A stretch of 64,000 nucleotides of DNA from Paenibacillus sp. FSL R5-0490 (GTDB taxonomy: Bacteria; Bacillota; Bacilli; Bacillales; Cytobacillaceae), in contig NZ_MRTQ01000002.1 of the NCBI RefSeq assembly GCF_001956215.1, forward strand, positions 1 to 64,000, in the 5' to 3' direction. A program made the position numbers and the translations under genes. This document shows, piece after piece, positions 33,920 to 41,881 of the stretch. Each line of letters starts with the position of its first letter. Within the stretch, counting starts at the first letter, position 1. The notes below the pieces were generated by a model, which worked only from the letters and a program-made list of their open reading frames with translations, made no database searches and was not told where the DNA came from.

Positions 33920-34795
33920 TTGAATACAAGATCAATGATTTTCACACTTTATGGTGATTATATTACACATTACGGAAGCAAAATTTGGATTGGCAGTCTT
34001 ATAAAACTTTTAAGTGAATTTGGCCACAATGACCAGTCTGTCAGAGCAGCTATTTCAAGAATGAATAAGCAGGGCTGGGTAAGCGCAGAAAAGATCGGCA
34101 ATAAAAGCTATTATTCCTTAACGCCAAGAGGGCAGAAAAGGATTGAGGAAGCGGCTAAGCGTATCTTTAAATTAAAGCCTGAGGAGTGGGATGGCGAGTG
34201 GCGCATCCTTATGTATACCATCCCGGAAGAAATACGCAATGTGAGGGATGAATTGCGCAAGGAGCTTGTATGGAGCGGTTTTGGATCCATGTCCAGCAGC
34301 TGCTGGATCTCTGCTAATAATCTCGAGAAACAAGTATTTGATTTAATTGAGAAATATGATATTGCCAACTATGTCGATTTCTTTATTGCCCGTTATGCAG
34401 GACCGCATAAAAATATCGAAATTGTAGAAAAAAGCTGGAACCTGACAGAAATCAACGAAAAATACCAGGAGTTTATTTCTCAATACAGCCAGAAATATAT
34501 AATTGATAGAAATAAGATTCTGAAGGGAAATATGACTGATGCAGAATGTTTCGTAGAAAGAACGAAGCTTGTGCATGAATACCGGAAGTTCCTATTTGTG
34601 GACCCTGGTCTGCCTGAAGAGCTTCTGCCTGATAAGTGGCTGGGCAGTCATGCTGCTGCCTTATTTAGTGAATATTACAAAGAACTGGCAGAACCCGCAT
34701 CCAGATTCTTTGAAAGTGTTTTTAAAGAAGGAAATGAACTGAAAAACAGAGATGCTGATTATGATGCATTAAATCACCCTTACATGGTTGAGTAA
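33920..34795 (+). CDS. paaX: PaaX-family transcriptional regulator
   Basis: 291 residues. The N-terminal winged helix (residues 1-75, NTRSMIFTLYGDYITHYG and QSVRAAISRMNKQGWV) belongs to PaaX (PF07848), the middle domain EEWDGEWRILMYTIPEE is typical, and the C-terminal PaaX_C domain is complete. In E. coli PaaX represses paa genes and is released by phenylacetyl-CoA. The gene lies after paaJ in the same direction but has its own promoter region with the TAACG dyad. TTG start. Single gene with a strong terminator. Confidence 0.94.
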   Translation: MNTRSMIFTLYGDYITHYGSKIWIGSLIKLLSEFGHNDQSVRAAISRMNKQGWVSAEKIGNKSYYSLTPRGQKRIEEAAKRIFKLKPEEWDGEWRILMYTIPEEIRNVRDELRKELVWSGFGSMSSSCWISANNLEKQVFDLIEKYDIANYVDFFIARYAGPHKNIEIVEKSWNLTEINEKYQEFISQYSQKYIIDRNKILKGNMTDAECFVERTKLVHEYRKFLFVDPGLPEELLPDKWLGSHAAALFSEYYKELAEPASRFFESVFKEGNELKNRDADYDALNHPYMVE

Positions 34796-34842
34796 AAAAA
34801 GAGCCATTCTTCTGCATAGGAAGCAGGATGGCTCTTTTTTTG
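34794..34842 (+). terminator. Terminator of paaX
   Basis: Long stem with A-rich 5' arm and T-rich 3' arm around AGAGCCAT and ATGGCTCT. Confidence 0.85.
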
Positions 34843-34906
34843 TAATTCTCCAATTGTCAAACTATTGAGATTAGTATAACATTATTTTAACGAAGGAGGA
34901 ATTTTA

Positions 34907-35857
34907 TTGAATAGAGTAACAGACATTTTAAATATTAAATATCCAATTATTCAGGGCGGCATGGGGAATATCAGCAACGCCATTTTGACAGCCGCCGTCT
35001 CTGAAGCCGGCGGGCTTGGCACGATCGGAGCAGGAACAATGCCTCCGGAGGAAGTTGAGAAGATAATAGTAGAAACTAAGAGTTTAACAGATAAACCATT
35101 TGCCGTTAACATTGCCTTAAGTGTTTCCCCGTATGTTAAGGAAATCTTATCCCTTATCATTAAACATAAGATTCCTGCAGTATCCCTTTCGGCTGGAAAT
35201 CCTGCTTCTTTTATACCTAAGCTGCATGAAAATGGGGTGAAGGTCATTACAGTGGCTGCTTCTGTAAGACAGGCGCTAAAAGCAGAGGCAGCAGGAGCTG
35301 ATATCATTGCGGCGGAAGGGTATGAGGCAGCTGGAATCAATAGTGCTCTTGAAACCACCACACTCGTTTTGATTCCTCAAATAATAGGCAAAGTCTCAGT
35401 TCCTGTCGTGGCAGCTGGAGGAATCGGTGATGGTAAAGGTCTTGCTGCCATGCTTGCCCTGGGGGCGTGCGGTGTACAAATGGGTACCAGATTCATAGCA
35501 ACCAAAGAGGCGCCATTTCATCCGGAGTATAAAAAGAAAATCATTGAAGCATCTGATCATGAAACCCTTATAGTGGGGCGTTCAGTTGGCAGAATACGAA
35601 GAGTGCTTTCCACCGGTTATGCCAATAAATTGCTGGATTACGAAAAAAAAGGAATCTCTCTGGATGAGTTTAATAAACTAACTTCTGAAGATTATCATAA
35701 AATTGGAGCAATAAGTGGAAACGGCGAGGAGGGTTTTATGAACAGCGGCCAAATAGCCGGCCTGATTGGTGATCTCCCGAGCGTAAAGGAAATTTTGGAT
35801 AAAATGATAGAGGATGCTGATCTTCAGCTTCAAAAGGCTAAGAAGCTATTAAATTAG
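34907..35857 (+). CDS. Nitronate monooxygenase / FabK-like flavoprotein
   Basis: 316-residue TIM-barrel FMN protein of the nitronate monooxygenase family. N-terminal YPIIQGGMGN, the AAGGIGDGKGLAAMLALGACGVQMGTRF stretch (FMN phosphate binding, about 168-195) and GRIRRVLSTGY. Members oxidise nitronates or reduce enoyl-ACP. The cut between them is not clear from sequence, and the gene's place inside the aromatic island may mean a different substrate. TTG start after AAGGAGG; terminator follows. Confidence 0.8.
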   Translation: MNRVTDILNIKYPIIQGGMGNISNAILTAAVSEAGGLGTIGAGTMPPEEVEKIIVETKSLTDKPFAVNIALSVSPYVKEILSLIIKHKIPAVSLSAGNPASFIPKLHENGVKVITVAASVRQALKAEAAGADIIAAEGYEAAGINSALETTTLVLIPQIIGKVSVPVVAAGGIGDGKGLAAMLALGACGVQMGTRFIATKEAPFHPEYKKKIIEASDHETLIVGRSVGRIRRVLSTGYANKLLDYEKKGISLDEFNKLTSEDYHKIGAISGNGEEGFMNSGQIAGLIGDLPSVKEILDKMIEDADLQLQKAKKLLN

Positions 35858-35888
35858 CAAGCAGGGTTTCACACCTGCTTGCTTTTTT
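35857..35888 (+). terminator. Terminator
   Basis: Perfect 9-bp stem GCAAGCAGG with CCTGCTTGC, followed by T6. Confidence 0.85.
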
Positions 35889-35931
35889 GTTAAAACGATT
35901 TATTAAAATATATCAAATTTTTAGAATATTA

Positions 35932-35961
35932 TTGACACTCTTGGCCTTAGGGTGATAATAT
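35932..35961 (+). promoter_or_regulatory. Strong sigma-A promoter of the ABC operon
   Basis: Consensus -35 TTGACA (35932-35937), 18-bp spacer, -10 TAATAT (35956-35961). The dyad TAACG-N9-CGATA starts at its last base. Confidence 0.75.
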
Positions 35962-35979
35962 AACGTTGTATTTACGATA
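35961..35979. promoter_or_regulatory. Candidate operator, TAACG-N9-CGATA
   Basis: Same left arm and spacing as the paaK and paaX dyads; the right arm differs in one base. It lies right over the predicted transcription start, fitting repression. Confidence 0.5.
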
Positions 35980-36028
35980 TCTAAAGTAAATATCATATAA
36001 ATGGTAATAACCATTTATTTACTTCACC

Positions 36029-36043
36029 ATGTAAGCGTATACA
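36029..36043. promoter_or_regulatory. Candidate CcpA cre site
   Basis: Fits the cre pattern WTGNAANCGNWNNCW at every fixed position and is nearly palindromic. Lies about 70 bases downstream of the predicted promoter and 61 bases before the binding-protein start, a roadblock position. Confidence 0.6.
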
Positions 36044-36103
36044 TAAAGGGTATAAGCTATCAGCAAGCTGATAGTTAAATAAAGTAGTATAGGGGGTCAT
36101 ATA

Positions 36104-37114
36104 ATGAAAAAATCGTTGAAAGCTTTTTCTTTATTAATGGCTGCAGGCATGCTTGTTTTGAGCGGCTGCGGACAGGAGAAATCGAGTGGTTCTTCCTCAG
36201 AAGGTAATGAAAAGAAGCAGTACACTATAGGCATCACACAGTTTGTCGAGCATCCTTCCCTGGATGCAGCTACAGAGGGATTTAAAAAAGCATTGGAAGA
36301 TGAAGGATTTAAAGAAGGCGATAATGTAAAATTTGATTTCCAAAATGCTCAGGCTGATATGAACAATACCCAGACGATCGCTAATAACTTTGTAGGCGAT
36401 AAAGTGGATATGATTTTTGCAAATGCCACTCCAAGTGCTGTTAGTGCTCTTAATGCGACTAAAGACATTCCAATTCTCTTTACATCTGTTACAGACCCTG
36501 TTGGAGCCGGTCTTGTTGAATCATTTGATCAGCCTGGAGACAATATTACAGGCACTACTGATAACCATCCGGAAGGAACTGCTAAAACCATTGATTTTAT
36601 GATTGATGAAGCGGGTGTTAAAAATATTGGCATCATTTATAATTCCGGAGAGCAAAATTCCGAGGTTCAGGTGAAACAGGTAAAGGAACTTGCTGAACCA
36701 AAAGGAGCCAAGATTGTAGAAGCCTCTGTTTCAACCTCTGCTGAAGTAAAACAGGCTGCCGACTCCCTAGTTGGAAGAGTGGATGCCATCTATATCCCTA
36801 CGGATAATACAGTTGTGTCGGCTCTTGAATCCGTTATCTCTGTCGCTGACAGCAAAAAGATTCCTCTATTCGTTGGTGAGCTTGATTCCATGAAACGCGG
36901 AGCTATAGCAGCAAGCGGATTCAACTACTTTGATTTAGGTTACCAGACAGGCAAGATGGCCGCTGAGATTTTAAAAGGAAACAAAAAGCCTTCTGAAATC
37001 CCGGTTGAGCTTCCTGGAAGCCTGAAACTGGTCATTAATAAAAAAGCAGCTGAAGCACAGGGACTTGAAGTAAAAGAGGAATGGGCTGATTTTGCAGAGT
37101 TCCATGAAGAGTAA
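36104..37114 (+). CDS. ABC transporter substrate-binding lipoprotein (TrpX-like)
   Basis: 336 residues. Signal peptide with lipobox LSGC (Cys about 22), then a two-lobed periplasmic-type binding protein of the ABC_sub_bind family (PF04392): ITQFVEHPSLDAATEGFKKAL, IFANATPSAVSAL and PILFTSVTDPVGAGLV. Streptococcal TrpX of this family has been linked to tryptophan or tyrosine uptake. Given the surrounding pathway, an aromatic amino acid or aromatic acid is the likely ligand; this is inference. Followed by an internal terminator and the permease gene. Confidence 0.88.
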   Translation: MKKSLKAFSLLMAAGMLVLSGCGQEKSSGSSSEGNEKKQYTIGITQFVEHPSLDAATEGFKKALEDEGFKEGDNVKFDFQNAQADMNNTQTIANNFVGDKVDMIFANATPSAVSALNATKDIPILFTSVTDPVGAGLVESFDQPGDNITGTTDNHPEGTAKTIDFMIDEAGVKNIGIIYNSGEQNSEVQVKQVKELAEPKGAKIVEASVSTSAEVKQAADSLVGRVDAIYIPTDNTVVSALESVISVADSKKIPLFVGELDSMKRGAIAASGFNYFDLGYQTGKMAAEILKGNKKPSEIPVELPGSLKLVINKKAAEAQGLEVKEEWADFAEFHEE

Positions 37115-37121
37115 AAAATAC

Positions 37122-37158
37122 GCCGGCTGGAACGAAAATATCCGGCCGGCTGCTTTTT
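37122..37158 (+). terminator. Intercistronic terminator between binding protein and permease genes
   Basis: A 9-bp GC-rich stem with one G-U pair (37122-37130 with 37142-37150), then TGCTTTTT. Likely lets the binding protein be made in excess over the membrane parts. Confidence 0.7.
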
Positions 37159-37189
37159 AAGCTAAAACAAATAAAGGGTGTGATTCTTA

Positions 37190-38221
37190 GTGTTTACAGC
37201 GATATTCGGTGCATTTGAGTCAGGAATTATTTACGCAATTATGGCACTTGGAGTATATCTTTCGTTCAGGGTACTGGACTTTCCGGATTTAACGGTGGAT
37301 GGAAGTTTTGTGACCGGAGCGGCTGTAGCTGCAACCATGATTGTCAGCGATGCTAATCCTTTTCTTGCTACGGTCACTGCATTATTTGCCGGTTTTATTG
37401 CCGGCTGCCTAACGGGTATTATTCATACTTTCGGAAAAATAAATGCTCTGTTATCAGGAATCCTGATGATGATTGCTCTGTATTCGATAAACCTCCGCAT
37501 CATGGGTAAATCAAATGTTCCTCTCCTGAACACAGAAACAGCCATTACACATGTAAGAGATTTTTGGGATAAAACAGGAATCGATTCTTTTTTCAACGCA
37601 ATCCTGTCGGTGATTGGGCTGGGCGACAGCCTCCCGAGAACTTGGGGCATTATTCTCTTTATGTTAGTTGTCACATTGGCTATAAAATTTTTGACAGATC
37701 GCTTTCTTCAGACTGAGATTGGTTTAGCTTTAAGGGCAACAGGTGACAACAAAAGGATGATTCGCAGTCTTTCTGCAAATACCAATATGATGGTGATTTT
37801 AGGACTGGGCCTTTCTAATGCAATGGTCGCTTTCTCAGGAGCACTGATTGCCCAGCAGGGCGGATTCGCCGATGTTGGTATGGGTATCGGAATGATTATT
37901 ATCGGACTGGCTTCAGTTATCATCGGTGAAGCCTTGTTCGGAACAAAAACAATTGCCAGGACTACATTAGCGGTCATTGGCGGAGCAATTATCTATCGTA
38001 TCGTGGTTACCATGGCGCTAAGGGTAGAGTTCCTTGAGCCGGGTGATATGAAGCTGATAACAGCAACTATCGTCATCCTGGCATTAATAATGCCGAAGAT
38101 TATTGACCGCACGAAGGAGAAGAAACGGAAAGCTAAAAGACTGGCAGGAAGCATGAACATAAGTGAGTTGCCATCAGGCAGAAAGGGTGAGACTGGTGCT
38201 GCAATTAAATCAGATTCATAA
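37190..38221 (+). CDS. ABC transporter permease (TrpY-like)
   Basis: 343 residues with about nine hydrophobic segments; BPD_transp_2 family as in LivH/TrpY-type permeases (FRVLDFPDLTVDGSFVTGAA near residue 27-46). The conserved cytoplasmic loop TEIGLALRATGDNKRMIRSL (about 178-197) contacts the ATPase, and GGFADVGMGIGMIIIGLASVIIGEALFG follows. GTG start after AAAGGGTG. Its end overlaps the ATPase gene by 26 bases. Confidence 0.9.
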   Translation: MFTAIFGAFESGIIYAIMALGVYLSFRVLDFPDLTVDGSFVTGAAVAATMIVSDANPFLATVTALFAGFIAGCLTGIIHTFGKINALLSGILMMIALYSINLRIMGKSNVPLLNTETAITHVRDFWDKTGIDSFFNAILSVIGLGDSLPRTWGIILFMLVVTLAIKFLTDRFLQTEIGLALRATGDNKRMIRSLSANTNMMVILGLGLSNAMVAFSGALIAQQGGFADVGMGIGMIIIGLASVIIGEALFGTKTIARTTLAVIGGAIIYRIVVTMALRVEFLEPGDMKLITATIVILALIMPKIIDRTKEKKRKAKRLAGSMNISELPSGRKGETGAAIKSDS

Positions 38222-38990
38222 AGTCTTCAATGAAGGGACACCTGATGAAAAAATCGCACTTGATACGATCAATCTTACATTGAATGAGGGAGACTTTGTC
38301 ACCGTCATCGGAAGTAATGGGGCAGGGAAATCCACTTTAATGAATATTATCTCTGGCGTCATGATTCCTGATGTTGGGTCTGTTTTTATCGACAGTCAAA
38401 ATGTCACAGGCATGTCGGAATATAACCGGGCAAAGCTGATAGGAAGGGTTTTTCAGGACCCGATGGCCGGCACTGCCCCATCCATGACAATTGAAGAAAA
38501 TCTGGCCATGGCATATTCAAGGAATAAAACAAGAACATTACGAAAAGGTGTGACGAAAAAGCGCAGAGACTATTTCCGTGAAGTTCTTGAGACCCTTCAT
38601 CTTGGCCTGGAAAACCGTCTAAATGCTAAGGTCGGTTTATTATCGGGAGGAGAACGGCAGGCACTTTCCTTATTAATGGCAACCTTCACAGAGCCTTCGA
38701 TTCTTTTGCTGGATGAACATACAGCAGCTCTCGATCCGGCACGTGCAGAGCTTATTACCAATCTCACAAAAGAAATTGTTCAAAAGTACAATTTAACAAC
38801 CTTAATGGTCACTCATAATATGCAGCAGGCGCTGGATTTAGGAAACAGGCTGATTATGATGGATAAAGGCCAGATTATCCTTGAAGTAGATGATGGACAG
38901 AAACAGCATCTGACAATTGAACAGCTGTTGAATGAATTTCAGCGAATTCGCGGAACAAAAATGGCAAGTGATCGTGCGCTGCTTTCTTAG
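38196..38990 (+). CDS. ABC transporter ATP-binding protein (TrpZ-like)
   Basis: 264 residues with Walker A GSNGAGKST (about 40-48), signature LLSGGERQALS (about 147), Walker B SILLLDEHTAALDP (about 167-180) and switch His in VTHNM. The DEHTAALDP form is typical of this importer subtype. The GTG at 38196 with AAAGGGTGAGA before it is chosen; the frame open from 38163 lies inside the permease gene. Terminator at 38997 ends the operon. Confidence 0.92.
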   Translation: MLQLNQIHKVFNEGTPDEKIALDTINLTLNEGDFVTVIGSNGAGKSTLMNIISGVMIPDVGSVFIDSQNVTGMSEYNRAKLIGRVFQDPMAGTAPSMTIEENLAMAYSRNKTRTLRKGVTKKRRDYFREVLETLHLGLENRLNAKVGLLSGGERQALSLLMATFTEPSILLLDEHTAALDPARAELITNLTKEIVQKYNLTTLMVTHNMQQALDLGNRLIMMDKGQIILEVDDGQKQHLTIEQLLNEFQRIRGTKMASDRALLS

Positions 38991-38996
38991 AATAAT

Positions 38997-39032
38997 AAAA
39001 AGGATTAGCCAATTTGCCGGTTAATCCTTTTT
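38997..39032 (+). terminator. Terminator of ABC operon
   Basis: A 12-bp stem with A-rich 5' and T-rich 3' ends (38997-39008 with 39019-39032). Confidence 0.85.
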
Positions 39033-39075
39033 ACATGCGTCAAATCAAAAGAATTTTTAAAGTTTTTACAATTTA

Positions 39076-39112
39076 TTGACTATTCATTTAACGTAATGGT
39101 ATCATATCGTTA
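39076..39112 (+). promoter_or_regulatory. Promoter with overlapping TAACG/CGTTA dyad
   Basis: TTGACT (39076-39081), 18-bp spacer, TATCAT (39100-39105). The dyad TAACG-N14-CGTTA (39089-39112) straddles the -10. Spacing is five bases wider than in the three other dyads. A second small dyad CGTT-N5-AACG lies at 39108-39120. Confidence 0.5.
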
Positions 39113-39155
39113 AATAAACGTCATACATATTTATGATCAAAAAGGGAGGGGTGTT

Positions 39156-39545
39156 ATGAAACCTGGGCTGCAGATTGGGAACCAGGCAGTTATCCGTGCA
39201 GTGGTCTCACCTGAAATGTTCGCACAATTTGAAGGAGAGGTCATTCATCCTGTCTATTCCACAGTAACCATGATCTATCACATGGAGTGGGCCTCCCGAC
39301 TCCTGATCACCCCCTATTTGGATGAGGAAGAAGAAGGGATGGGTGGAGCTGTTTCTGCCAGGCATTTATCTCCGTCACCTGAAGGATCCCCCATTGTTAT
39401 TACAGCTACCGTATCCAAGCTGGAAGGAAATGCAGTTTACTCAACTGTAACCGTCCATAATGGAGAAATCCTTGCTGGCAAAGGTGAAGTCAAACAGGTG
39501 ATTCTGAAGAAAAGCAGGATTGCACAGTTGTTAAAGAAAGATTAA
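39156..39545 (+). CDS. Hot-dog-fold thioesterase (FlK-like)
   Basis: 129 residues, hot-dog thioesterase related to fluoroacetyl-CoA thioesterase FlK (MKPGLQIGNQAVIRAVVSPEMFAQFEG near the start, VYSTVTMIYHMEWASRLLITPYL with the conserved helix, VSARHLSPSPEGSPIVITATV). It probably hydrolyses an acyl-CoA. Its setting suggests release of CoA from phenylacetyl-CoA or a stalled paa intermediate, like the PaaI/PaaY safety valves; this is inferred. Promoter with a TAACG dyad upstream; ATG after AGGGAGGGG. Confidence 0.8.
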   Translation: MKPGLQIGNQAVIRAVVSPEMFAQFEGEVIHPVYSTVTMIYHMEWASRLLITPYLDEEEEGMGGAVSARHLSPSPEGSPIVITATVSKLEGNAVYSTVTVHNGEILAGKGEVKQVILKKSRIAQLLKKD

Positions 39546-39595
39546 AAGAATAGCAGAATCAGAGCCGGAAAAAAGGGATTTTAATTCAATTTTAT

Positions 39596-39609
39596 TGTAA
39601 GCGCTATCA
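39596..39609. promoter_or_regulatory. CcpA cre site upstream of phenylalanine dehydrogenase gene
   Basis: TGTAAGCGCTATCA matches TGWAANCGNTNWCA at all positions. It ends 21 bases before the start codon. Confidence 0.75.
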
Positions 39610-39629
39610 TATATAAAGGGGAGAATGAA

Positions 39630-40739
39630 ATGACAGATATGTTTCAAAAAATTAAAGACCATGAACAAGTCGTATTCTGCAACGATGAATCTACCGGACT
39701 AAAGGCAATCATTGCTATCCACAGCACAAGGCTGGGGCCGGCATTGGGAGGCTGCCGCATGTTTCCGTACAAAAGCGTTGATGATGCCCTTGAGGATGTC
39801 CTCCGATTATCAAAAGGCATGACCTATAAATGTGCGGCTAGTGATTGTGACTTCGGAGGCGGGAAGGCTGTCATTATCGGGGATCCATTAAAAGATAAAA
39901 CACCTGAGCTGTTCCGTGCTTTTGGCCAATTTGTTGAATCATTGAACGGACGCTTCTATACAGGAACAGACATGGGTACTTCTACAGAGGATTTCGTTCA
40001 TGCCCTAAAGGAAACGAACTGCATTGTGGGGGTTGATGAGGTTTATGGGGGAAGCGGCGATTCTTCTGTTCCAACAGCGCAGGGTGTTATTTACGGCCTC
40101 CAGGCAACAAATAAAGCACTGAGCGGAACAGACGACCTTTCAGGCAAGAGTTATGCCATTCAGGGACTTGGCAAAGTGGGATATAAAGTCGCAGAAAGAC
40201 TGCTGGAGGAAGGGGCAGATTTATTTGTCACAGATATCAGCCAGCAGGCAATCGACCAGCTTCTCAGCAAAGCGAAAGAAATTGGAGCCGGCGTGAAGGT
40301 ATTATCCAGCAATGAGATTTATGAGGCCCAGGCCGACTTTTTTGTTCCTTGTGCAATGGGTGGAATCATTAACGATGACACAATCGACCTTTTAAAAGTA
40401 AAAGCAATCGTTGGCTCTGCCAATAACCAGCTAATGGATATGCGCCATGGACAAATCCTTAAAGATAAGGGGATTTTATATGCTCCCGATTATATTGTAA
40501 ATGCAGGGGGATTAATCCAGGTCGCAGATGAATTATATACACCTAATAAAGAAAGGGTACTCCGTAAAACAAAAGCTATTTATAACTCTCTTCTGAACAT
40601 CTACGAACATGCTGAAGCAAATGGAATTACAACAGTTGAAGCATCCAACCAATTCTGCGAGAGCCGCATTGAAGCACGCACACGCAGAAACAGCTTTTTC
40701 TCCCATATGAAACGCCCGAAGTGGGCAGTAAGAACATAA
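39630..40739 (+). CDS. Phenylalanine dehydrogenase-like amino acid dehydrogenase
   Basis: 369 residues of the Glu/Leu/Phe/Val dehydrogenase family. It reversibly deaminates an L-amino acid to a 2-oxo acid with NAD. N-terminal catalytic domain with [24 protein letters not shown] (Lys) and [12 protein letters not shown] (Lys); then [18 protein letters not shown] and [18 protein letters not shown]; Rossmann motif [13 protein letters not shown]. These blocks and the RPKW C-terminus resemble known Bacillus and Lysinibacillus phenylalanine dehydrogenases more than leucine dehydrogenase. Product phenylpyruvate fits the adjacent 2-oxoacid dehydrogenase genes. Substrate preference needs assay, so no symbol is given. 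Perfect cre upstream. Confidence 0.85.
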   Translation: MTDMFQKIKDHEQVVFCNDESTGLKAIIAIHSTRLGPALGGCRMFPYKSVDDALEDVLRLSKGMTYKCAASDCDFGGGKAVIIGDPLKDKTPELFRAFGQFVESLNGRFYTGTDMGTSTEDFVHALKETNCIVGVDEVYGGSGDSSVPTAQGVIYGLQATNKALSGTDDLSGKSYAIQGLGKVGYKVAERLLEEGADLFVTDISQQAIDQLLSKAKEIGAGVKVLSSNEIYEAQADFFVPCAMGGIINDDTIDLLKVKAIVGSANNQLMDMRHGQILKDKGILYAPDYIVNAGGLIQVADELYTPNKERVLRKTKAIYNSLLNIYEHAEANGITTVEASNQFCESRIEARTRRNSFFSHMKRPKWAVRT

Positions 40740-40813
40740 TTTTTTTGCTTGGATAACAATATTTGTACCGTATAAAAGTTATTAAAATAATTTACCAGCC
40801 AAAGGGTGAGAAG

Positions 40814-41881
40814 ATGGAAAATCACTTTCCGATCAGGCGAATAATGGACGAAAATGGAACGATCATCAATTCCGAATATAAAGAAATAGTAACTGAAAAG
40901 CTTGTAAAAGAGTTGTATAGACATATGGTTAGAATCCGTACTTTTGACCGCAAAGCTATTTCACTTCAGCGGCAGGGCAGAATAGGCACATATGCTCCTT
41001 ATGAAGGACAGGAGGCTTCCCAGGTCGGAACTGCTGTTGCGCTGGGGGAGAACGATTGGATGTTTCCTACCTATCGCGACCACGGAGCAGCTATGACTTT
41101 TGGCCACTCACTGCGAAACATCCTGTTGTTTTGGAACGGAAGAAATGAAGGGTGTGTGCCGCCTGACGGAAAGAAGATTTTCCCTCCAGGCATTCCGATT
41201 GCGACACAAATCCCTCATGCAGCAGGAGCCGCATTTGCTGAAAGGAAAAAAGGCACTGCCAATGCTGCTATTGCTTATTTTGGTGATGGTGCCACCTCAG
41301 AGGGAGATTTCCATGAAGGCTTAAATTTTGCCAGCGTATTTAAAGCTCCGGTTGTCTTTTTTAATCAGAACAATCAATACGCCATTTCTGTTCCGCTTGA
41401 GAAGCAGATGAATACAAAAACGATTGCCCAGAAAGCCCTGGCATATGATATTCCAGGAGTCAGGATCGATGGGAATGATGTTTTCATGGTTTATTTTGAA
41501 ACACTGAAAGCCATAGAGCGGGCCCGTAAAGGTGAAGGGCCGACGCTAATTGAAGCCGTGACATGGAGATATGGTGCACACACTACAGCAGATGATCCAT
41601 CCAAATACCGCGATCAATCGGAAAGCACTAGCAGAAGACAGGAGACTGACCCTATTTTAAGGCTGGAGCGCTGGATGAAAAACGAAGGAATATTTGATGA
41701 AAAATGGCAACAGGCAATAGAAGAGGAAGCAGCAGCTGAAATAGATAAAGCTGTAGCTGCAATGGAAGATTTTCCTCCTGCAGATCCTGCAGTAATTTTT
41801 GACTATGTCTTTGCTGAGCCTACATGGCAAATCAAGCAGCAAAAAGAAGAATATCTGAAGCTGATTGGAGGCGGCCGATAA
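40814..41881 (+). CDS. 2-oxoacid dehydrogenase E1 component, alpha subunit
   Basis: 355 residues, thiamine-diphosphate-dependent E1 alpha of the PDH/BCKDH type. ThDP motif GDGATSEGDFHEGLNFASVF to NQNNQYAI (about 154-187), preceded by FPTYRDHG and GIPIATQIPHAAGAA, followed by the phosphorylation-loop-like YGAHTTADDPSKYR. It decarboxylates a 2-oxo acid with E1 beta. The neighbouring phenylalanine dehydrogenase and paa genes suggest phenylpyruvate as substrate, though branched-chain acids or pyruvate cannot be excluded. The ATG at 40814 directly follows AAAGGGTGAGAAG. Stop overlaps the E1 beta start by one base (TAATG). Confidence 0.9.
   Translation: MENHFPIRRIMDENGTIINSEYKEIVTEKLVKELYRHMVRIRTFDRKAISLQRQGRIGTYAPYEGQEASQVGTAVALGENDWMFPTYRDHGAAMTFGHSLRNILLFWNGRNEGCVPPDGKKIFPPGIPIATQIPHAAGAAFAERKKGTANAAIAYFGDGATSEGDFHEGLNFASVFKAPVVFFNQNNQYAISVPLEKQMNTKTIAQKALAYDIPGVRIDGNDVFMVYFETLKAIERARKGEGPTLIEAVTWRYGAHTTADDPSKYRDQSESTSRRQETDPILRLERWMKNEGIFDEKWQQAIEEEAAAEIDKAVAAMEDFPPADPAVIFDYVFAEPTWQIKQQKEEYLKLIGGGR

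Noticed and set aside
39630-40739. Leucine dehydrogenase of a branched-chain degradation operon (bkd)
   Set aside because: Several blocks ([24 protein letters not shown], final RPKW) fit phenylalanine dehydrogenase better, and no BkdR or sigma-54 promoter is seen. Not excluded by assay.
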